From: CAYUCJ01 sp049282265
GTDB lineage: Bacteria > Desulfobacterota > DSM-4660 > Desulfatiglandales > Desulfatiglandaceae
NCBI GenBank assembly: GCA_049282265.1
Contig: JBAPTR010000076.1
Coordinates: 1-59,141 of the forward strand
Direction: 5' to 3'
DNA length: 59,141 bases
Under the pieces are notes generated by a model, which had not been told where the DNA came from, ran no database searches, and was given only the letters and a program-made list of their open reading frames with translations. Shown piece after piece: positions 16,009 to 23,926 of the stretch (its first letter is position 1; each line of letters starts with the position of its first letter). Position numbers and translations under genes: made by a program.

Positions 16009-16294
16009 GACTTGAAGACCTTCCAACGAGGTCGTCTCTTCTGCCGAAGTCAACGAGCCGGGTGTGAGACTCTTTTTCGGACCCTTTCTCATAGTGCACT
16101 TGGCACTAAAGACCGACGTGGACGACGATTTGGGGTTTATGCCTCCCAAACCTTGGCGCTTTCCAATGGCTACCCTTAAACCCCAAAAGGGGCGTCCATC
16201 TCCTCCTGGGTGTTTAGAAAGCGTCTGAAAAAGAGTGTCAGGTTCGCCTTTGCTTCGTTCCTCATAGGCTGCCGCTTGCGGCATGAATCAGCTT
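16009..16294. repeat. Large palindromic intergenic repeat, copy C
   Basis: It begins with ACCTTCCAACGAGGTCGTCT and has GTGTGAGACTCTTTTTCGGA (16061-16080), CTTTCTCATAGTGCACTTGG (16084-16103), an inner hairpin with arms TTTGGGGTTTA and TAAACCCCAAA, GTGTTTAGAAAGCGTCTGAA (16210-16229), and an end with GCTGCCGCTTGCGGCATGAA. It occupies most of the gap between the mltD-like gene and the LysR regulator. Same orientation as copies B and G, opposite to E. The remaining 16295-16404 shows no other structure. Confidence 0.8.
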
Positions 16295-16404
16295 CCTAGA
16301 AAAATGAGGTCAAGGCTGTGGGCGGCGGAGGTGACCCCGATTTTGTAGGACAGATTTACGGAAAATGCGCATCTCCCGAATCTGCTCAGGAGTAAAAAGA
16401 ACGT

Positions 16405-17322
16405 ATGGCACCCATTGATTTCGATCTTCGTCAGTTGGAGATTTTCCGCAAGGTGGTGGACCTCGAGAGCTTCTCGAAGGCCGCCCAGGAGGTCCACCTT
16501 GCGCAGGCCTCTGTGAGTGAGAGGATTTCCAATCTTGAACAGGCCGTGGGGGCTAGGCTCCTGGACCGGTTGGGTCGGCAGGTCGTCCCCACAAGGGCCG
16601 GCGAACTTATGTACAAACACGCCACCCTCCTGTTGGAAATGAAAAGGACCGCCTGCCTTGAAATGGAATATTTTCTCGGCCTGGAGCAAGGAGAAGTCCT
16701 GATCGGGGGAAGTACCATCCCCGGCAACTATATCCTTCCCAAGGTCATGGGAGATTTTCATCAGAAATACCCCGCCGTATCCGTGATGCTGACAATCGCC
16801 GATACCGGAAAGATCCGGGAAATGATCCTGGCCGGAGAGATTGAACTCGGGATCGTGGGGTCAAAGAGTCCTGAAAAGAACCTCACACACCATCATCTGT
16901 GGAAGGACGAACTCGTTCTTGCCGTTCCCGTGGGCCATCCGTGGGCAAAAAAAAGGGCGGTATCCCTGAAGGATTTGTCGAAAGAACCCATGATTCTGAG
17001 AGCGTCTGGTTCAGGGACCCTGAAGATCACTGAAGATTATCTGAGATCCAAAGGCTTGAAAGGCCTGGAATCCTTCAATGTGGTCGCTCGGCTGGGCACA
17101 TCCACGGCTGTCAAAGAAGGCATCAAGGCAGGGCTCGGGTTATCCATCATTTCAATCAGGGCCCTGGAAACAGAGCTCAATACGGGTATTCTGAAGGCCC
17201 TGAAGATCAGAGACCTCCCCATGTCGAGAATTTTTTATCTTGTGAGGGACAAGAGAAGGATGACATCCCCCCTATGCCAGGCCCTGATTGGTTTTCTTAA
17301 GTCTACTGCGGAGCTGGATTAG
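16405..17322 (+). CDS. LysR-family transcriptional regulator
   Basis: 305 residues. The N-terminal winged helix-turn-helix spans about 8-68 (LRQLEIFRKVVDLESFSKAA, SVSERISNLEQAVG). A periplasmic-binding-protein-like effector domain runs from about 90 to 300 (GEVLIGGSTIPGNYILPKVM). The STIPGxYxLP block is shared with LysR proteins often found near selenium-metabolism genes in delta-type bacteria and also with CysB-like forms, so the effector is uncertain. It stands alone: the flanks are a palindromic repeat and a 495-bp non-coding gap. Confidence 0.92.
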   Translation: MAPIDFDLRQLEIFRKVVDLESFSKAAQEVHLAQASVSERISNLEQAVGARLLDRLGRQVVPTRAGELMYKHATLLLEMKRTACLEMEYFLGLEQGEVLIGGSTIPGNYILPKVMGDFHQKYPAVSVMLTIADTGKIREMILAGEIELGIVGSKSPEKNLTHHHLWKDELVLAVPVGHPWAKKRAVSLKDLSKEPMILRASGSGTLKITEDYLRSKGLKGLESFNVVARLGTSTAVKEGIKAGLGLSIISIRALETELNTGILKALKIRDLPMSRIFYLVRDKRRMTSPLCQALIGFLKSTAELD

Positions 17323-17817
17323 GGCTGCATTCCACCCCCCTGGGAAAGAAAAAGCCTTCCTTGCTTTCAGCGATCGGCAATCAGACCTGAAACCAAGAAG
17401 TGCTGATTAATCGGGATTAGTGGTGTTGTGTACCCTTACCTATCGTATTTTCCTGTTTGACCTATCCTCTCTTGCCCTCATCATCCACGGAGAATCTGTT
17501 GATATTAAGGGACAACCACACTGGAGAGGACACTAAAGATTTCCTTGCAAATTGTCGATAGCTATTTGGACTTGGTATTGGAACGTACTGCCCCAATGGT
17601 TGTATACAATAATGCACTACGTGGAAAATTTTGCACGCTTTTCGATGGAACGGCCGGAAATACTTGGAGAGTTCAGCGCAAATTAAAGTATAACTATTTG
17701 TCATGATAAGACATTTATTCTTTCACCCGGCATGGTATGGTTGTTGCATTTCTTTTATCATCAAAGCGGATCGACGTCTTTAGAATTTCTCCAGGATTAA
17801 CGATATAGAAGAGGACC
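17323..17817. other. Non-coding interval between the LysR gene and the exported protein
   Basis: 495 bp, AT-richer than its surroundings. An 80-codon antisense frame (17462-17704) has no start signal or familiar motif and was not accepted. The only structured item seen is the sigma-54-like promoter at 17733-17748. No repeat copy is present. Confidence 0.5.
17733..17748 (+). promoter_or_regulatory. Possible sigma-54 promoter (-24/-12)
   Basis: TGGTATGGTTGTTGCA has GG at 17734-17735 and GC at 17746-17747 with 10 nt between, matching the -24/-12 layout and the TTGCA half well; the -24 half is weaker (TGGTATG against TGGCACG). It lies 70 bp before the exported protein at 17818. The activator and its site were not identified. 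Confidence 0.45.
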
Positions 17818-18450
17818 ATGAGGACCATGAAAAAATCATTCGCCACCATAATTGCCGGAATGTTTTTGGCCCTCATCATGTGCCAGGCAGCCTATGCCGC
17901 TTCAGACCATCTTTCTCTTCCAGATGGCCGCCTTTGCCCTCCCCGTGAAAAGGTCATGGGGGGCCCCTCCGCCATCCGATTTATTGAAAAGAATGATCTT
18001 GTTCTTTTGCCTTTCCCCTTCGGCGAAAAGGCAATAAGATATCAGCGTGCTACAATTGTTTCCCCCCTTCTCAGCGCCTTTTTTTCCTTGAAGGAACGGA
18101 TGATGGAGAAGGCCCCCATCGGGAACGGTTATCCTGGTTACAGTGGGACGCGATCGGAAAAATCGGCACTGGACCGTGCACGAAGAATCCTTGATTCAAA
18201 ACAATTGAACTTTCAGGAATGCATGGGGATCTGCTTGAACCGCGGTGTCGGCAAGGCGAAGAAGTGGAAGTTCTCCATCGACCTGGGCGTCGCACTTCAG
18301 AGTGAGGCTGATATTTCCCGCTACGCCGGGATTTCGATCAATGCTGATAGGACCTTCCAGTCTGATCCTGGATGTCAGGAAATGGACTTCCTAGACCAGA
18401 TAAAGAATGGCGCACCCTTCATAGGATTAAGCCTAAACTGCAGGTTCTAA
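17818..18450 (+). CDS. Exported protein of unknown function, possibly outer-membrane
   Basis: 210 residues, not recognised. It has a clear signal peptide (MKKSFATIIAGMFLALIMC, cleavage near AYAAS). The mature part has no enzyme motif; the end reads PFIGLSLNCRF, with the terminal phenylalanine and alternating pattern common in outer-membrane beta-strands. The start has a duplicated AGGACCATG so that ATG at 17818 and 17827 are both usable; the second gives MKKSFAT, the more typical export start. Cysteines (LCPP, ECMGICLN, GCQE, LNCRF) may form disulfides. It is monocistronic and preceded by a possible sigma-54 promoter. Confidence 0.65.
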   Translation: MRTMKKSFATIIAGMFLALIMCQAAYAASDHLSLPDGRLCPPREKVMGGPSAIRFIEKNDLVLLPFPFGEKAIRYQRATIVSPLLSAFFSLKERMMEKAPIGNGYPGYSGTRSEKSALDRARRILDSKQLNFQECMGICLNRGVGKAKKWKFSIDLGVALQSEADISRYAGISINADRTFQSDPGCQEMDFLDQIKNGAPFIGLSLNCRF

Positions 18451-18565
18451 AACGACTTTCTCTCTTCCCAAAACCTCTCCCGTCCTGTAACATGCTCCTG
18501 AACACCTGCCGATCAATGGCGTCACAATAACCCAAGCCCTTGCCCCAGACAGGGTTTCTTCACTT

Positions 18566-19768
18566 ATGGTCAAAACAGAACGAAAAAAGGTTCACGAATC
18601 CGATAACGGTGATTTCGAATACCAGGTCTGGAACCGATATTTTGCCCAGTTCCCAGGTAAAATGGAAAAACTGGGAGCTAAAGAACTGGCGGACTTGGGA
18701 GCCCTTAACGTTAGGCCCTCTTTCAAAGGGGCCTTTCTTGAGGCCGACAAAACCACCCTCTACCGGATCAACTATCAATCACGTCTCACCTCAAGGATCC
18801 TTGCACCTCTCCTGACATTCAAATGCCACAGCACCAAGTATCTGTACAGGACTGCAAAGACCATCGACTGGTCCCGCCTCTTGACGCCTGAGCGGACATT
18901 CGCGGTTTCGGCGACGGTCGCAAACAGCAAGATCAGACACTCAAAATATGCAGCCCTGTGCCTGAAAGACGCCATTGCGGACTATTTCAGAGAGAGCAGC
19001 GGAAAACGCCCCGACGTCCGGCCGAAAGATCCGGACGTACAATTCAATCTGCATGTTCAGGACGATAAGGCCGTCATCAGTCTTGATACGTCGGGGGGAC
19101 CTCTCCATCGAAGGGGGTATCGGAAGGAAACGGTGGAAGCGCCCATGCGTGAGACCCTGGCCGCCGCAATCATTCGGCTCACAGGCTGGAATGGTGAGGC
19201 GCCCCTCTGCGATCCCATGTGCGGATCGGGGACGCTTCTTTGCGAGGCATTGATGCATGCCTGTAGGATTCCCTCGGGATTTCAGAGGAAACGCTTCGGG
19301 TTCGAGGCCCTCCCGGACTTTGACAGGGGCCTGTGGCTGCGGATAAAACAGGAAGTGGATGCCCGAATTCGGGTGTTGCCAAAAAACATCCTCTTCGGCA
19401 AGGACATCTCCAAAAAGGCCCTGGATATTGCAAAGGCAAACAGCCGTGTCCTGCCTTCAGGGGAAAACATCCGCTGGGAAAGGGCCCCTGTTGAAGATAT
19501 CACCATCACGCCGGGCTGCACCATTGTCACAAACCCGCCCTACGGCGTTCGGCTGGGTGAAAAAAAGGACGCTGCGACCCTATACAGGAGAATGGGACAG
19601 GCGCTCAGACTGAGATGCGGCGGGTCCACCGCATTCATCTACATCGGTGACCCGTCGCTGATCAAAGAGATAGGGATAAAACCTTCCCTGAAGCGGCCGA
19701 TGCTCAATGGCGCGATTGAGGGGAGACTTTGCCGGTTCAAGATCTTCCCATCACGCCGACCGGCTTAG
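18566..19768 (+). CDS. THUMP-domain rRNA guanine-N2 methyltransferase (RlmL N-terminal/YpsC type)
   Basis: 400 residues. An N-terminal ferredoxin-like and THUMP region (about 20-170) precedes a class I SAM-dependent methyltransferase domain with CDPMCGSGTLLCEAL (SAM site, about residue 213) and the catalytic NPPYGVRLGE (about 321). Proteins of this layout methylate N2 of a guanine in 23S rRNA (G2445 in E. coli RlmL). It is shorter than RlmL because the RlmK half is absent, as in the YpsC group. Its 3' end lies close to convergent cutA. Confidence 0.88.
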   Translation: MVKTERKKVHESDNGDFEYQVWNRYFAQFPGKMEKLGAKELADLGALNVRPSFKGAFLEADKTTLYRINYQSRLTSRILAPLLTFKCHSTKYLYRTAKTIDWSRLLTPERTFAVSATVANSKIRHSKYAALCLKDAIADYFRESSGKRPDVRPKDPDVQFNLHVQDDKAVISLDTSGGPLHRRGYRKETVEAPMRETLAAAIIRLTGWNGEAPLCDPMCGSGTLLCEALMHACRIPSGFQRKRFGFEALPDFDRGLWLRIKQEVDARIRVLPKNILFGKDISKKALDIAKANSRVLPSGENIRWERAPVEDITITPGCTIVTNPPYGVRLGEKKDAATLYRRMGQALRLRCGGSTAFIYIGDPSLIKEIGIKPSLKRPMLNGAIEGRLCRFKIFPSRRPA

Positions 19769-19778
19769 CCCGGGTTTC

Positions 19779-20102
19779 TCACGGATCGGCCCTGGTTTCC
19801 TTTTCGACCCAGTCCAGAAAAGGCCTGAATCCCTCCATTATGGGGAGCGTGACGATGCAGGGGCATTCGTAACTGTGAAGAGATTCGATCCTCTCGATCA
19901 GCTCCGGAACGAGGTCGGCCCGTGTCTTGGCCAGGACGATCATCTCTTTCTTCTCCTGGATTTTTCCTTCCCACCTGTACACGGAGTGCATCTGATTGAT
20001 AATGTTCACACAGGCGGCCAGGCGGGATTCCACCAGTCCCCTCCCGAGGGCCCTTGCTTCCTCCACGTTCGGGACGGTAATGTAAACGAGACGGATATCC
20101 AT
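19779..20102 (-). CDS. cutA: Divalent-cation tolerance protein CutA
   Basis: 107 residues, the standard CutA1 length. Family blocks seen are YITVPNVEEARALGRGLVE, LAACVNIINQMHSVYRWEGK and YECPCIVTLPIMEG. CutA forms a ferredoxin-like trimer; its link to copper tolerance is historical and its molecular role is unsettled. ATG at 20102 has AGGAGG upstream (20109-20114 on the complementary strand). It is a single gene between the RlmL-like gene and repeat copy D. Confidence 0.93.
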   Translation of the reverse strand: MDIRLVYITVPNVEEARALGRGLVESRLAACVNIINQMHSVYRWEGKIQEKKEMIVLAKTRADLVPELIERIESLHSYECPCIVTLPIMEGFRPFLDWVEKETRADP

Positions 20103-20213
20103 GGTTGACCTCCTCTCACCGACTCATATCATGCAAAATTGGGCGGAGATGTCAAATCCCTTTTCCCTTGACCCTTTCCCCTTCTTTCCTTATAATTTTT
20201 TCCCGTCCTGAAA

Positions 20214-20383
20214 TGATGACTTTGTAAAAAGCTGGTTTATGCCGCGAGCAGCAATCTATGAGGAACGACGTGGAGGAGAGCCTGACACTCTTTTTCAGGC
20301 TCTCCTCCTGAGCTCCGGTGAATGAGACGACTTCGTTGGAAGTCATCATCGTGCCCAGAGACGGACTTTTTACGATTCCATCA
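20214..20383. repeat. Short palindromic repeat, copy D (MITE-like, internally deleted)
   Basis: 170 bp with ends TGATGACTTTGTAAAAAG (20214-20231) and CTTTTTACGATTCCATCA (20366-20383), matching in inverted orientation at 14 of 18 positions and close to the ends of copy A. The core is a perfect 14-bp stem, GGAGGAGAGCCTGA (20272-20285) with TCAGGCTCTCCTCC (20295-20308). It lacks the CATAGTGCA core of the longer copies, as if the middle were deleted. The sequence from 20384 to the thiolase start shows nothing else clear. Confidence 0.8.
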
Positions 20384-20583
20384 GAAATGGGTTTTCGCGT
20401 TCTTTTGCCACGGCACCGCCCGCAGGGGCGTCTTCCGCAAGGGTGTGTTTCGTGTCAGACAAGTAGGCACAATATGTTTTTGGCATTGAGGCATTTGGAT
20501 TTCATTTGATATTTGAACTTTGACATTTGGTCAATTCCGGCTTGTCCTCCTCCGGCGGGCTTGTCCGGGTTAGGAGGTCTTCT

Positions 20584-21750
20584 ATGGCAAAAGTCGGAAT
20601 TATCGGTGTGGGCCAGAGTGCCTTTGTGCGCGGTTACCCCGGTTCCATCAGGGAATTGGTCTTCGAGGGTTTCAAGGAGGCCATGGCGGATGCACGCATC
20701 TCCACCAAAGACATTGATGCATCCATCGTGTGCTCGGCCCCTGAGTATGACAAACAACGCTCACCTGCCGGCGTCTTCGCGGAATATCTGGGTTTGACGC
20801 CCCAACCCACTTTCTATCTTGAAAGCCTGTGTTCCTCAAGCAGCACGGGCATCAAGACCGCATACGCCCTAGTGAAATCCGGGCTCCATGACGTGGTGGC
20901 CGTGTTAGGGTTTCAGAAAATGTCGGAAATATCTTCCGCCGAATCCCAGGAACGCATGGGCCGCGGAGGAGATATCCAGTGGGAAAGCCCCTTCGGGACC
21001 ATGATGCCTGCCTATTACGCCATGTACGCCCGGGCTTACATGGAAAAATATGGTGCCACCCCCGAAGACCTGGCGTTGATCCGCGTCAAGGCGTCCACCT
21101 ACGGGCAGGTCAACGAGAAGGCCGTTTACCGCAAGGCCGTCACCCTGGAGAAATTCTCCGATCCGGAGAGCCCCATGTCAGGCCCCGTGGCAAGTCCCCT
21201 CCGGGTGGGCGATTGCTGTGCCAATGCCGACGGCAGCTCCTGTGTCATTGTGGCAAACGAGGAAAAGGCCCGGGCTTTCAGTGACAAACCGGTCTGGATT
21301 ATGGGAATAGGTGCGGCTTCCACGGCTGTAAATCTTGCGGGCAGAGACCTCTTCACAGGCCTGACCGTTGCCCGCCGGGCCGGCGAGGAGGCCTACAAAA
21401 TGGCCGGTGTCTCACCAGGCGATATCGACGTGGCCGAGGTGCACGACTGTTTTACGATCGCCGAGATGATGGCCTATGAAAACCTGGGCTTTGCCAAGCC
21501 CGGAGAAGGGAAAGATCTGATCCGGGGCAAAGAGACATACAAAGAGGGAAGCATCCCTGTGAACGTGGATGGCGGCCTCCTCTCAAAGGGCCATCCCATT
21601 GGCGCCACAGGAGGATCACAGATCAGGACGATCGTCCTTCAGCTCAGGGGAGAAGCGGGCGACATGCAGGTCAAAAACCCGGAAGTGGGTCTCATCCATA
21701 ACATCGGCGGTGTGGGTCTCTATGGCAACGTCACCATTCTGGGGAGGTAG
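20584..21750 (+). CDS. Thiolase-family (SCP-x-like) acyl-CoA acyltransferase
   Basis: 388 residues from ATG at 20584 with TAGGAGG 6 nt upstream. The likely nucleophile is C83 (ESLCSSSSTG); histidines lie in EVHDCFTIAEM and KGHPIGATGGSQ. The C-terminal CxG cysteine of classical thiolases is replaced (HNIGGVGLYGN), as in SCP-x/DUF35-dependent thiolases. It is followed after 3 nt by a DUF35 zinc-ribbon gene, the pair arrangement known for heteromeric thiolases such as BbsAB and steroid-side-chain enzymes. It probably cleaves a beta-ketoacyl-CoA in anaerobic carboxylic-acid degradation; the substrate is unknown. Confidence 0.9.
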   Translation: MAKVGIIGVGQSAFVRGYPGSIRELVFEGFKEAMADARISTKDIDASIVCSAPEYDKQRSPAGVFAEYLGLTPQPTFYLESLCSSSSTGIKTAYALVKSGLHDVVAVLGFQKMSEISSAESQERMGRGGDIQWESPFGTMMPAYYAMYARAYMEKYGATPEDLALIRVKASTYGQVNEKAVYRKAVTLEKFSDPESPMSGPVASPLRVGDCCANADGSSCVIVANEEKARAFSDKPVWIMGIGAASTAVNLAGRDLFTGLTVARRAGEEAYKMAGVSPGDIDVAEVHDCFTIAEMMAYENLGFAKPGEGKDLIRGKETYKEGSIPVNVDGGLLSKGHPIGATGGSQIRTIVLQLRGEAGDMQVKNPEVGLIHNIGGVGLYGNVTILGR

Positions 21751-21753
21751 GAG

Positions 21754-22188
21754 ATGGCAGGAAAAAAGGAAGTGGATACCAGATTCAGCAAGTTTGGAAC
21801 GGTAAGCTTTACGGCGATTACGAAAATCAATGACTTCATCGACTACCTGGAAGAGGGGAAGGTCATGGCGACCCGGTGTAAAGATTGCGGGACCGTCTTT
21901 TTCCCTCCCAGGGCTGACTGCTACAAGTGCCTCGACAGCAACATGGACTGGACAGAGGTATCCGGCACCGGAAGGCTTGTGACATTCAGCAAGCTGGAAT
22001 ATGCACCCATCGGCTTTGGGGATGATCTTCCCTACGCCATTGCCGTGCTGGACTATGGTGATTACAAGGTATTCGGGAGAATTGCGGGGAATGTGCCTGA
22101 AGAGGAAATCAGGATCGGCATGGACATGAAGACGGTCGTCAACGAACTCCCCAACGGGCAGCTGAACTACGTCTTTCAGAAGGCGTGA
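21754..22188 (+). CDS. DUF35 zinc-ribbon/OB-fold partner of the thiolase
   Basis: 144 residues. The rubredoxin-like zinc ribbon has CKDCGTVFFPPRADCYKC (two CxxC pairs, about residues 42-59), followed by an OB-fold (GRLVTFSKLEYAP, PYAIAVLDYGDYKVFGRI). In characterised systems this protein forms a complex with the thiolase and is needed for activity or CoA-ester binding. It starts 3 nt after the thiolase stop with GGGGAGGTAGGAG upstream, so both are co-translated. Pairing with the upstream thiolase is well supported by context. Confidence 0.92.
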   Translation: MAGKKEVDTRFSKFGTVSFTAITKINDFIDYLEEGKVMATRCKDCGTVFFPPRADCYKCLDSNMDWTEVSGTGRLVTFSKLEYAPIGFGDDLPYAIAVLDYGDYKVFGRIAGNVPEEEIRIGMDMKTVVNELPNGQLNYVFQKA

Positions 22189-22201
22189 AGGTCTCCATAC
22201 C

Positions 22202-23092
22202 ATGCCCCCTGGACCACCACCCCGCCAGGGCTGGGTGGAAATTGCCATCCGGATAGATCCGGTAGCACGCGAGGCCGTATCCGCCATCCTGTTTGACCTG
22301 GGCTGCACCGGGGTAACCACCGAGGATTTCGGTGACAGGACACTCAAGGCCTATCTTCCGGCTGTGGAGGATCCGGACGCGATGCGAAAGGGGCTCCAGG
22401 CCCGCCTCCATGACCTGGTTCCGTTTTTTGAGGGACTATCCCCACCCGAGATTGAATGCTCACAACTGAATGAAGAAGACTGGGGGAGCAGCTGGCACAG
22501 GTTCTTCCGGACGGAACGGGTGACCGGTTCCCTCACGGTAGTGCCCGCCTGGGAGCCGGTCCCGGACACCGACGGGGGTATCACGATTCGAATGGATCCC
22601 GGTCCCGCTTTTGGTACGGGCCAACATTCCACCACCCGCATGTGCCTGGAGTCCATGGAGACCATCTCGAGACCTGATCCCTGGACCCTCCTGGATGTGG
22701 GCACCGGAAGCGGCATTCTGGCCGTTTATGGGGCGAAACTGGGAGCCCGGAAGGTCGTGGCCATGGACATCGATCCGGAGGCCGTCAGGTGGGCCGAAAG
22801 AAACGTTCGGTTGAATGGTCTTGAAGGGGACATCCAACTCAGTGCTGTGCCCCTGGATCAATGGAAAGAAACCTTTTTCATGGTGACCGCAAATCTTATC
22901 CTGGGAACCATCCTCGATCTCATGTCCCAATTTCCCCGAGTGGTGAAGCCGGAGGGCTGGTTGATCCTCTCCGGACTGCTCAGGGACCAAGTTGAACGGG
23001 TAAAATCCCCACTGGAAGACCAGGGATTTGTCCTATATGAAACCCTTTTCCAGAAGGAATGGGCCGCTATCCTTGCCAGGAAGCCTTCATGA
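22202..23092 (+). CDS. prmA: Ribosomal protein L11 methyltransferase
   Basis: 296 residues. The N-terminal substrate-recognition domain (about 1-110) is followed by a class I methyltransferase domain with LLDVGTGSGILAVYGAKLGA and DIDPEAVRWAERN. The family segment MDPGPAFGTGQHSTTRMCLE is present. The usual NILA motif is TANLILG here. PrmA trimethylates lysines and the N-terminus of ribosomal protein L11. It starts 13 nt after the DUF35 gene and is followed 11 nt later by rsmE, so the pair is probably one transcript, a common arrangement. Confidence 0.88.
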   Translation: MPPGPPPRQGWVEIAIRIDPVAREAVSAILFDLGCTGVTTEDFGDRTLKAYLPAVEDPDAMRKGLQARLHDLVPFFEGLSPPEIECSQLNEEDWGSSWHRFFRTERVTGSLTVVPAWEPVPDTDGGITIRMDPGPAFGTGQHSTTRMCLESMETISRPDPWTLLDVGTGSGILAVYGAKLGARKVVAMDIDPEAVRWAERNVRLNGLEGDIQLSAVPLDQWKETFFMVTANLILGTILDLMSQFPRVVKPEGWLILSGLLRDQVERVKSPLEDQGFVLYETLFQKEWAAILARKPS

Positions 23093-23103
23093 GGTAGAAG
23101 CAG

Positions 23104-23892
23104 GTGCGCCGTTTTTTTGTTGAAAGGATTGCAGCGCCGGAAGGTCGCCTTGCTATTTCGGGCACCGAGGCCAAGCACATGACGCGTGTCCTGAGGATGG
23201 GGCCTGGAGATCGTTTTGTTCTGATTGACCGGGCCGGGCTTCGGTTTCAAGCCCTGATCGAATCGGTACGCCAAAAGGACCTGACGATCCTGCTCGAAAA
23301 ACCCTTGCCCACGCCCCCGGCATCGCCCCTCAAAATTGTCCTGGGGCAGGCCGTCCTGAAATCCCGGGCCATGGCCTACGTGATCCAGAAGGGTTCTGAA
23401 CTGGGCGTGGACGCCATTCGGCCTTTCATTTCCGAGAGGACCGTGGTTCGGGCCACGGCCTCTAAGAGCGAAAACAGCACGAGGCGATGGCGGGAACTAG
23501 CCATCGCGGCGTCCAAACAGGCCGACAGATCGGGGCCTTTGGAGATTCCACCCACCGTTTCTTTCGAAACGATTTTGCAGCACCCGGTCGCTGATAACAC
23601 CCTAAAATTTGTGCTGTGGGAAGAGGAAGAGGCCAGAGGTCTCAAGGCAACCATGAAAACGCTTTCCCACCCAAAGGCCATCGTAGCCCTCGTTGGCCCG
23701 GAAGGCGGGTTTTCCAGGGAAGAGATCCGATCTGCGGAGGAAGGTGGGTTCTTTCCGGTTTCTCTGGGACGGCGCATCCTGAGAGCGGAGACCGCGGCCA
23801 TTGTCATGGCAGCAATTTTGCAGTATGAGTGGGGCGACCTGAGCCCACCATTTGCCCAAGGAAAGGCACCGAACCTGAAATCCAGTGAATAA
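23104..23892 (+). CDS. rsmE: 16S rRNA m3U1498 methyltransferase
   Basis: 262 residues, SPOUT-family RsmE that methylates U1498 of 16S rRNA. The start is GTG at 23104 (MRRFFVERI). A PUA-like N-terminal domain (1-75, TEAKHMTRVLRMGPGD) precedes the knotted SAM-binding domain with ALVGPEGGFSREEI and LGRRILRAETAA. The last residues (SSE) and the TAA stop lie in a fragment of the dispersed palindromic repeat (23881-23905), so the natural C-terminus has been altered slightly. It is coupled to prmA. Confidence 0.94.
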   Translation: MRRFFVERIAAPEGRLAISGTEAKHMTRVLRMGPGDRFVLIDRAGLRFQALIESVRQKDLTILLEKPLPTPPASPLKIVLGQAVLKSRAMAYVIQKGSELGVDAIRPFISERTVVRATASKSENSTRRWRELAIAASKQADRSGPLEIPPTVSFETILQHPVADNTLKFVLWEEEEARGLKATMKTLSHPKAIVALVGPEGGFSREEIRSAEEGGFFPVSLGRRILRAETAAIVMAAILQYEWGDLSPPFAQGKAPNLKSSE

Positions 23893-23905
23893 GACAACTT
23901 CGTTG
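23881..23905. repeat. Fragment of the palindromic repeat end (copy H)
   Basis: TCCAGTGAATAAGACAACTT and the following CGTTG match the arm TCCGGTGAATGAGACGACTT CGTTG of copy D and part of fragment F. The fragment overlaps the end of rsmE and provides its TAA stop. No other part of the repeat is present. Confidence 0.55.
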
Positions 23906-23926
23906 CAAAAAAGATAAGGAATCGAA

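Noticed and set aside
17462..17704. 80-codon minus-strand frame between the LysR gene and the exported protein
   Set aside because: No ribosome binding site, no family resemblance, located in AT-richer non-coding sequence.
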